Assembly: GCA_946479125.1 (NCBI GenBank)
Contig: CAMLET010000247.1
Span: 1 to 5,516 of the forward strand
Length of the DNA: 5,516 bases
Direction of reading: 5' to 3'
From: an uncultured Flavobacteriales bacterium
Lineage (GTDB): Bacteria; Bacteroidota; Bacteroidia; Flavobacteriales; Crocinitomicaceae
Positions 1 to 4,270 of the stretch are shown here, in pieces (the stretch's first letter is position 1; the number at the start of each line of letters is the position of its first letter). The notes under the pieces were generated by a model. It had not been told where the DNA came from. It worked only from the letters and a program-made list of their open reading frames with translations, and did no database searches. The translations under genes were made by a program, and so were the position numbers.

Positions 1-272
1 AACTCTTCAATAAACTGAGCCTTTCTTCCTTCCAACATTTCACCAATGCGGTAAAGGATCTGCCCGCGATTAAAAGCCGCTCTTTCCGACCAAGGTCCAA
101 ACGCCTTACGCGCTGCCACAACTGCGTTTCTCACATCCTTACGAGATGAAAGACACATGTTCGCCAATGCATTTCCTTTCTTATCTACTGGCGTGTAGTA
201 TCTCCCCGATTCCGTTCTCGGAAACGCCCCGCCAATGTAGATTTTGTATGTTTTTAGTATTTCCAATCTCAT
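1..272 (-). CDS. Aldehyde dehydrogenase family protein, second of a pair (N-terminal part only)
   Basis: The first 90 codons are present and the gene leaves the window at base 1. Translation from the ATG at 272-270 begins MRLEILKTYKIYIGGAFPR and continues with a variable stretch, then RKDVRNAVVAARKAFGPWSE and RGQILYRIGEMLEGRKAQF. This is the usual N-terminal layout of the NAD(P)-dependent ALDH superfamily: a beta hairpin reading YIGG, then the helix in which paired subgenes carry A-x-x-AAR-x-A. The catalytic half lies outside the window, so activity cannot be judged. The KTYK-YIGGAFPR opening resembles, from memory, the second ALDH that follows deoC in several bacteria and the C-terminal domain of two-domain ALDH16 proteins. 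The bases just upstream of the ATG belong to a repeat arm rather than to a recognisable ribosome binding site. It is probably co-transcribed with the complete ALDH and deoC further right. The ALDH family call is firm; the subfamily is an inference. Confidence 0.85.
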   Translation of the reverse strand, partial: MRLEILKTYKIYIGGAFPRTESGRYYTPVDKKGNALANMCLSSRKDVRNAVVAARKAFGPWSERAAFNRGQILYRIGEMLEGRKAQFIEE

Positions 273-276
273 TACA

Positions 277-306
277 ATTGATAATTGAAAATGGAGAATT
301 TAAAAG
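277..306 (+). repeat. Left inverted-repeat arm of the S23 cassette
   Basis: This arm shares the core AATTGAAAATGGAGAAT followed by a mismatch and TAAAAG with the complement of the right arm. Bases 283-306 match 23 of 24 and the full 30 bases match 27 of 30. It lies between the stop codon of the four-helix-bundle gene (312-314) and the ATG of the second ALDH (270-272), and so occupies that ATG's upstream region. Its outer part is a degenerate second unit (ATTGATAATTG). Confidence 0.85.
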
Positions 307-311
307 ATTGG

Positions 312-695
312 TTAACGCTTAGTCCAATTCGAATTTGACTTCGATTTTAGAATAATAGCACTTAGAATTCTGGTTAATTGCTCAGATTCACCACTTAGCC
401 TTTTTATTTCTTCCTTTTTCGATTTACTTAATTCTATTAATAATTCCATCCAATAAACAGATTCATCACACTCCTTAAGCGCTATTGACAATTTATGGAT
501 AAAGTCATTTTTACTCTCTGCATTTCTTGCTTCACGAACATTCGCTCCAACTGAACAGGCGGATCGTGCAAGTTGTTTTGTTATTATATATAGTTTTTCA
601 AATTCATCTATATGTTGACAAACCCTAAAAGTTTGTAGCGCAAATTGAAATGTTCTTTCTCGAATTTCTTGTGGTTTTTCAGTCATTTGTTTCAT
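312..695 (-). CDS. Four helix bundle protein, S23/23S rRNA-intervening-sequence protein family
   Basis: This is a 127-residue, all-helical protein with no signal peptide or membrane segment. The family signature is clear: GANVREARNAESKNDFIHK at residues 50-68 and ALKECDESVYWMELL at 72-86. Four helices can be drawn at about 12-29, 33-58, 62-90 and 94-117. Relatives were first noticed as reading frames inside 23S rRNA intervening sequences in Leptospira, and the fold is shared with the accessory protein Avd of diversity-generating retroelements. The cellular role of free-standing members is not established. The usual family length is about 115-130 residues, so the gene is intact. The start may be Met1 or Met4; only a weak AAGAAAG precedes Met1. 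The gene shares strand with the ALDH genes around it but is isolated from them by inverted repeats and is AT-richer, which suggests it arrived separately. Family assignment is firm and function is unknown. Confidence 0.88.
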   Translation of the reverse strand: MKQMTEKPQEIRERTFQFALQTFRVCQHIDEFEKLYIITKQLARSACSVGANVREARNAESKNDFIHKLSIALKECDESVYWMELLIELSKSKKEEIKRLSGESEQLTRILSAIILKSKSNSNWTKR

Positions 696-766
696 CTTTC
701 TTATAAAAGTTAGAGAAAAACATCTTTTAAAACCAAACTTTCAATCTTAAAATAACACGCATCACA

Positions 767-796
767 CTTTTACATTCTCCATTTTCAATTCTCCAT
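767..796 (-). repeat. Right inverted-repeat arm of the S23 cassette
   Basis: Read on the minus strand, this is the partner of the left arm, with 27 of 30 bases identical and the core AATTGAAAATGGAGAAT shared exactly. It overlaps the 3' end of the ALDH gene: bases 785-787 are its TGA stop and 788-796 encode its last Asn, Glu and Met. The arm is therefore partly coding, which is unusual for a transposon-like end. Confidence 0.85.
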
Positions 797-801
797 TTTT
801 A
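774..801. repeat. Two tandem 14-base units at the ALDH/cassette junction
   Basis: ATTCTCCATTTTCA (774-787) is followed directly by ATTCTCCATTTTTA (788-801), a 13 of 14 match. The right cassette arm is thus built from a short tandem unit. The left arm keeps one good unit and one degraded one. Tandem ATTCTCCATTTTC-like units near S23 genes fit a dispersed repeat that expands or recombines by unit. Confidence 0.75.
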
Positions 802-2272
802 AGTACGCTCCCAATCCCTGCATTCCTCCTTCACGTCCAAAACCACTCTCTTTATATCCTCCAAAAGGTGAAGTAGGATCGAACTTATTATATGTATTTG
901 CCCAAACCACTCCTGCGCGCAATTTTGTTGTCATGTTGAAGATGCGTGAACCTTTGTCTGTCCAAACTCCTGCCGCCAAACCGAAAGGTGAATTGTTCGC
1001 TTTCTGAATTACTTCATCAATTGTTCGGAAGGTTTGAATCGTAAGTACCGGACCAAAAATTTCCTCCTGTGCAATTCTACTCGATTGTGCTACATCCGTA
1101 AATAAAGTCGGACGAATGAACAGTCCGTTCTTCGGAAGAGAGCATTTGCTTTCGTGCATTTTTGCACCTTCTTTCTTACCGATTTCGATATACTTCTTAA
1201 TCGTCTCGTATTGTTCTTTCGAGTTGATTGCTCCAATGTCTGTGTTCTTGTCCAACGGATCACCAACGTACAATGTATCCAAACGGTCTTTCAATTTCTG
1301 GATTACTTCTTCAGCAACTGATTCCTGAACGAATAGGCGTGAACCAGCGCAACAAACGTGACCTTGATTGAAGAAAATTCCGTTAACAATTCCTTCTACA
1401 GCCTGGTCAATTGGTGCATCGTCAAATACAATGTTTGCTGATTTTCCACCCAATTCGAGTGTCAGTTTCTTACCTGTTCCGGCAACAGCTTTTTGGATGA
1501 TCTTTCCAACATTCGTAGAACCTGTAAACGCAATTTTGTTCACGTCTTTGTGATTCACAATCGCAGCTCCGGTATCGCCGTAACCAGTAACAATATTCAC
1601 CACACCGTCAGGTAATCCGCTTTCATGTATGATTTCTGCTAACAACATTGCTGTCAACGGAGTCGTTTCCGCTGGCTTAAGTACGACTGTATTTCCTGCA
1701 GCTAAAGCTGGAGCAATTTTCCACGCAGCCATCAACAATGGAAAATTCCATGGAATGATTTGTCCGGCAACACCAAGCGATGTTACTTTTCTGTTTGGAA
1801 ACGCATAGTCCAGTTTATCTGCCCAACCAGCGTAATAGAAGAAATGATTACATGCCAAAGGAACATCGACATCTCTTGACTCACGAATGGTTTTTCCAGC
1901 ATCCAATGTTTCCACAACCGCCAATTCGCGAGCTTTTTCCTGCATCAAACGTGCAATGCGGTAAATGTATTTTCCACGTTCTTTAGCCGATAATTTCGAC
2001 CAAACATTGTCGTAAGCCTTGCGAGCAGCTTTTACTGCTTTATCAACGTCCGCTTCGTTTGCATGTGCCACTTCTGCCAACACTTTATCCGTTGCCGGAT
2101 TAGTTGTAGGAAAATACTTCCCGGAACTTGGAGCAACGAATTTTCCGTCGATGTATAACTCGTATCGCTCTTTCAGTTTCACATGGCTTGTACTTTCCGG
2201 ACTTGGACTGTAGTCCCATCCGCCATTGAAATCGAAAGTTGTTTTTTCTTCTTTATGTTTAGCTTTTGCCAT
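785..2272 (-). CDS. NAD(P)-dependent aldehyde dehydrogenase (complete)
   Basis: This 495-residue cytoplasmic enzyme oxidises an aldehyde to the acid with NAD(P). All core elements are visible: PWNFPLLM with oxyanion-hole Asn176, VLKPAE with cofactor-binding Lys199 and Glu202, FTGSTNVG at 249-256, ELGGKS with general-base Glu273, the active-site loop FFNQGHVCCAGSR with Cys307 as the likely nucleophile, EEIFGPV with Glu404 and Phe406, and SPFGGYKESGFGRE near the end. His305 stands where the usual signature has Gln or Glu. The N-terminus has a lysine-rich, low-complexity lead of about 30 residues before the fold begins near YELYIDGKF. The start at 2272 is supported by the purine-rich GGAAGG...GAGAGAAG upstream. 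The last residues and stop codon (KMEN then TGA) fall in the repeat arm of the S23 cassette. It lies 84 bases downstream of deoC in the same orientation, so acetaldehyde from deoxyribose phosphate cleavage is a plausible substrate, but specificity cannot be read from sequence alone. Confidence 0.95.
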   Translation of the reverse strand: MAKAKHKEEKTTFDFNGGWDYSPSPESTSHVKLKERYELYIDGKFVAPSSGKYFPTTNPATDKVLAEVAHANEADVDKAVKAARKAYDNVWSKLSAKERGKYIYRIARLMQEKARELAVVETLDAGKTIRESRDVDVPLACNHFFYYAGWADKLDYAFPNRKVTSLGVAGQIIPWNFPLLMAAWKIAPALAAGNTVVLKPAETTPLTAMLLAEIIHESGLPDGVVNIVTGYGDTGAAIVNHKDVNKIAFTGSTNVGKIIQKAVAGTGKKLTLELGGKSANIVFDDAPIDQAVEGIVNGIFFNQGHVCCAGSRLFVQESVAEEVIQKLKDRLDTLYVGDPLDKNTDIGAINSKEQYETIKKYIEIGKKEGAKMHESKCSLPKNGLFIRPTLFTDVAQSSRIAQEEIFGPVLTIQTFRTIDEVIQKANNSPFGLAAGVWTDKGSRIFNMTTKLRAGVVWANTYNKFDPTSPFGGYKESGFGREGGMQGLGAYLKMEN

Positions 2273-2287
2273 CTTCTCTCGTTTTTC

Positions 2288-2352
2288 CTTCCCCTGTCAG
2301 TTCGAGTGTTCCTGACCTTTAGCGTCAGGGATGTATCGAGAACAAGGGGGAA
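2288..2352. repeat. Intergenic palindrome between deoC and the ALDH gene
   Basis: Nearly the whole 84-base spacer is a structured, imperfect palindrome. Inner stem: 2309-2316 pairs with 2324-2331 (eight pairs, one of them G-U) around a seven-base loop. Outer stem: TTCCCC at 2289-2294 pairs with GGGGAA at 2347-2352, with bulges further in. Between them are GTCAGTTCGAG on one side and ATCGAGAAC on the other. From memory, TCGAG-bearing palindromes of this kind are common between genes in flavobacteria. No T-tract follows on either strand, so it is not a classical terminator. In the deoC-ALDH transcript it would form a hairpin that could affect message stability or relative expression. Confidence 0.65.
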
Positions 2353-2356
2353 ATGT

Positions 2357-3277
2357 TTAATCTATCGAAAAATAATCTGCGCTTTGGTAATGACCAGTTT
2401 GCTGTTTTACCAATTGCATCAATACATCATTTGCTAATGAACTCGCTCCAAATCGGAACCATTCATTGCTCAGCCAATCGTTGCCAAGTGTTTCTTTCAC
2501 CATCACTAAATTGTGAAGCGCCAGTTTGGAAGAAGAAATTCCACCTGCAGGTTTCATTCCTACTTGTACACCGGTTTTATTGTAAAAATCTTTGATCGCA
2601 CAAAGCATTGTATACGTTACCTGCATAGTCGCAGCAGGTTGAATTTTACCTGTGGAAGTTTTGATGAAATCAGCTCCTGCATACATCGCAATGTCACTTG
2701 CTCTGCGTACTTGATCCAACGAAGCCAATTCTCCCGTTTCCAAAATCACTTTCAAACGTGACTTTCCACAAGCCTCTTTGATCGCAGCAATTTCATCGAA
2801 TACAAAGTTGTATTCACCAGCAAGGAATTTTCCTCTGGAAATCACCATGTCAATTTCATCTGCGCCATTGTCAACGGCAAACTTCGTGTCCAGCAACTTG
2901 ATTTCTGCAGTCGATTGTCCGCTTGGAAATGCCGTAGAAACAGAAGCCACTTTAATTCCTGAATTCCCTAAAGCTTTTTTTGCTTCAGCCACCATTGATG
3001 GATAAACGCAAATAGCAGCCACAGTTGGTAAGTCTGGATAGCTGTCGTGTAAGTGCTGCGCTTTGTAACACAACTGCCGTACTTTTCCAGGCGTATCTTT
3101 TCCTTCCAGCGTCGTCAAATCAATCATATTCAACACCAATTTCAGTCCTTGAATTTTTGATTCGTTCTTGATGCTGCGTGTTTGGAAACGAGCAACGCGT
3201 TCTTCCACACCAACTTTGTCAATTGTTGGCGACAAACGGAAGTCCGGAACTTTTTTGAATGTTTTATTTAATGCCAT
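2357..3277 (-). CDS. deoC: Deoxyribose-phosphate aldolase (DERA)
   Basis: This cytoplasmic class I aldolase cleaves 2-deoxy-D-ribose 5-phosphate to glyceraldehyde 3-phosphate and acetaldehyde, the last step of deoxynucleoside catabolism. It has 306 residues. Motifs in order: NMIDLTTLEGKDT with Asp53, AAICVYP with Cys90, ADEIDMVI with Asp143, ILETGEL at 178-184, DFIKTSTGK with Schiff-base Lys206, GMKPAGGIS with the second active-site Lys242, and FRFGASSLANDVL for the phosphate-binding end. These match E. coli Asp16, Cys47, Asp102, Lys167 and Lys201. The protein is about 45 residues longer than E. coli DERA because of an N-terminal extension before the barrel, which puts it in the longer class that includes eukaryotic DERA. 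The start at 3277 sits about 20 bases from a TATATTTG box. It is first in a same-strand set with ALDH genes, which could remove the acetaldehyde. Function is very secure. Confidence 0.96.
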   Translation of the reverse strand: MALNKTFKKVPDFRLSPTIDKVGVEERVARFQTRSIKNESKIQGLKLVLNMIDLTTLEGKDTPGKVRQLCYKAQHLHDSYPDLPTVAAICVYPSMVAEAKKALGNSGIKVASVSTAFPSGQSTAEIKLLDTKFAVDNGADEIDMVISRGKFLAGEYNFVFDEIAAIKEACGKSRLKVILETGELASLDQVRRASDIAMYAGADFIKTSTGKIQPAATMQVTYTMLCAIKDFYNKTGVQVGMKPAGGISSSKLALHNLVMVKETLGNDWLSNEWFRFGASSLANDVLMQLVKQQTGHYQSADYFSID

Positions 3278-3296
3278 TTATTCAATGATATACATT

Positions 3297-3304
3297 CAAA
3301 TATA
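3297..3304 (-). promoter_or_regulatory. Candidate Bacteroidota -7 box (TATATTTG) for deoC
   Basis: On the minus strand, TATATTTG is an exact match to the Bacteroidota primary-sigma -7 consensus TAnnTTTG. It lies 19 bases upstream of the deoC ATG, which would give a leader of roughly a dozen bases. No good TTTG -33 element is present about 20 bases further upstream (the sequence there is TTTTCCC), so the match is only half a promoter. Confidence 0.45.
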
Positions 3305-3364
3305 CGTAACCAATGTGAAGGGAAAATGAAATGTGAAAAAGTTTCGATGCTAAAAGGAATTAGT

Positions 3365-3440
3365 GCCTCGACTGCGCTCGGCAACCTTCGAAAAAATCGT
3401 CGAAGTATTCATAAAGGTCATCGAGCGGAGTCGAGATGCC
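3365..3440. repeat. Large TCGAG-type palindrome upstream of cysQ
   Basis: Bases 3367-3388 pair with 3414-3435: 18 Watson-Crick pairs and one G-T in 22 positions, with mismatches at 3374, 3382 and 3383. The arms read CTCGACTGCGCTCG on the left and CGAGCGGAGTCGAG on the right. An inner alternative pairs CTTCGA (3386-3391) with TCGAAG (3400-3405). The palindrome shares GTCA plus TCGAG with the one between deoC and the ALDH gene. It ends 23 bases before the chosen cysQ start, so it could be a leader hairpin, a boundary terminator for upstream transcription, or a dispersed repeat with no local role. Confidence 0.75.
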
Positions 3441-3463
3441 CTATTTTGATTATTTTTAACCTA

Positions 3464-4270
3464 ATGAAAAACACACTTGTGATGGATTTGGTTCATACTG
3501 CTTTGAGGGCTGCTGTTGAAGCGTCGGAGGCGATAATGGAAATCTATTCACAAGATTTTGAAGCACAATGGAAGGAGGATGGAAGTCCGGTTACCATTGC
3601 TGATCTTCGTTCAAACGACATTCTTGTTGGGCATCTGGAAAGCACAGGTATTCACGTCATTAGTGAAGAAAGTGAGAAGGAAGCTTTTTCTTCCCGAAAG
3701 GATTACGAACTGGTTTGGTGTGTGGATCCTTTAGACGGAACGAAGGAGTTTCTCAAGAAGAATGGAGAATTCGCTGTTTGTATAGCTTTAATTCAGGATC
3801 AGAAACCCGTTTTGGGAATTATTGCTTCGCCTGTTGAACAAAAGTTGATTGTTGGAGGTCAGATTGTCCCTGCTGCACATGTTGATTTTGAAAATATTGA
3901 CGACGTAACGCAATGGAGATACATTGAGAAGAAAGAATCTCTGAATTCACCTTTGGTTATAGCTGGAAGTCGTTCACATTTGTCCGGAAATGATTTGAAT
4001 TTCACCAATGAAATGAGATCGCGGTTTGGAGAAGTTATTTTCCTCCAAAAAGGGAGTGCTCTGAAATTTATCGATCTGGCACTTGGAAAAGCAGATGTTT
4101 ATCCTCGTTTTGCCCCTACAATGGAATGGGATATTGCAGCCGGACAAGCGATTATTGAATCGTTGGGTGGAACGGTTGTTCAAGCCGACACTAATGAAAG
4201 TTTGCGCTACAATAAAGAGAATTTGTACAATCCTTATTTCGTGGTTTACACGGCGCCAATGTTGTCATGA
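3464..4270 (+). CDS. cysQ: 3'(2'),5'-bisphosphate nucleotidase, CysQ-like
   Basis: This Mg-dependent phosphatase of the inositol monophosphatase superfamily is expected to convert 3'-phosphoadenosine 5'-phosphate to AMP, preventing build-up of this sulfate-assimilation by-product. With the chosen start it has 268 residues, the usual size. Motifs: DGSPVTIAD at 39-47, ISEES with metal ligand Glu68 or Glu69, the diagnostic DPLDGTKEF at 88-96, GSALKF at 197-202 and EWDIAAG at 221-227 with the third-metal Asp223. Start choice: an ATG at 3326 is in frame, but the added 46 residues come from the palindrome at 3365-3440, so it was rejected. ATG 3464 has an A-rich start context, while ATG 3482 (MDLVHTALRAAVEA) matches family N-termini slightly better and is a real alternative. 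No Shine-Dalgarno sequence is seen at either. The stop overlaps the next gene's ATG. Close relatives also act on inositol phosphates, so substrate specificity is inferred. Confidence 0.93.
   Translation: MKNTLVMDLVHTALRAAVEASEAIMEIYSQDFEAQWKEDGSPVTIADLRSNDILVGHLESTGIHVISEESEKEAFSSRKDYELVWCVDPLDGTKEFLKKNGEFAVCIALIQDQKPVLGIIASPVEQKLIVGGQIVPAAHVDFENIDDVTQWRYIEKKESLNSPLVIAGSRSHLSGNDLNFTNEMRSRFGEVIFLQKGSALKFIDLALGKADVYPRFAPTMEWDIAAGQAIIESLGGTVVQADTNESLRYNKENLYNPYFVVYTAPMLS

Larger units (their letters stand above)
277..796. mobile_element. Candidate S23 cassette: four-helix-bundle gene bounded by inverted repeats
   Basis: About 520 bases lie between two inverted 30-base arms (277-306 and 767-796) that match at 27 of 30 positions. 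The only gene inside is the four-helix-bundle gene at 312-695. The cassette lies between two ALDH genes that are neighbours in comparable loci. The interior is AT-richer than the flanks: bases 361-480 have 37 G or C in 120, while bases 1081-1140 in the ALDH gene have 27 in 60. No transposase, integrase or reverse transcriptase is present and I see no clear target-site duplication, so how it moved is unknown. It could be a passively mobilised MITE-like unit or the product of recombination between dispersed repeats. The repeats are seen directly; mobility is inferred. Confidence 0.5.
3278..3463. other. Divergent intergenic region between deoC and cysQ
   Basis: These 186 bases separate the two divergent blocks. 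They hold the deoC -7 box near 3297-3304 and the palindrome at 3365-3440. A plus-strand reading frame is open from an ATG at 3326 into cysQ, but its 46 extra codons read through the palindrome and show no family resemblance. I see no clear promoter for cysQ; TATTTTTA at 3451-3458 is one base from the -7 consensus but lacks a -33 partner. Confidence 0.6.

Noticed and set aside
312..695. Accessory protein (Avd) of a diversity-generating retroelement
   Set aside because: The fold is related, but there is no reverse transcriptase, template repeat or variable repeat in the window, and the signature is that of the S23 group.
705..737. Promoter for the four-helix-bundle gene on the minus strand (TTTG at 734-737, TAACTTTT at 705-712, 21-base spacing)
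   Set aside because: The spacing is plausible, but the -7 box lacks its final G and would place the transcript start only a few bases from the ATG in very AT-rich DNA. Too weak to list.
262..811. Target-site duplication flanking the S23 cassette
   Set aside because: Comparing the bases just outside the two arms gave no convincing direct repeat, so none is claimed.
1116..2213. Plus-strand reading frames opposite the ALDH gene
   Set aside because: They mirror a strongly conserved minus-strand gene and show no protein family features of their own.
2309..2331. Intrinsic terminator after deoC
   Set aside because: The hairpin is sound, but no T-run follows on the minus strand, and the ALDH gene continues in the same direction soon after.
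2183..3005. Plus-strand reading frames opposite deoC and the deoC-ALDH spacer
   Set aside because: They are antisense shadows of deoC with no recognisable domain; cysteine- and serine-rich translations are typical of such shadows.
3326..3463. Extended N-terminus for the CysQ protein from ATG 3326
   Set aside because: The added codons translate an inverted repeat and have no resemblance to the family; the enzyme fold begins after 3464.
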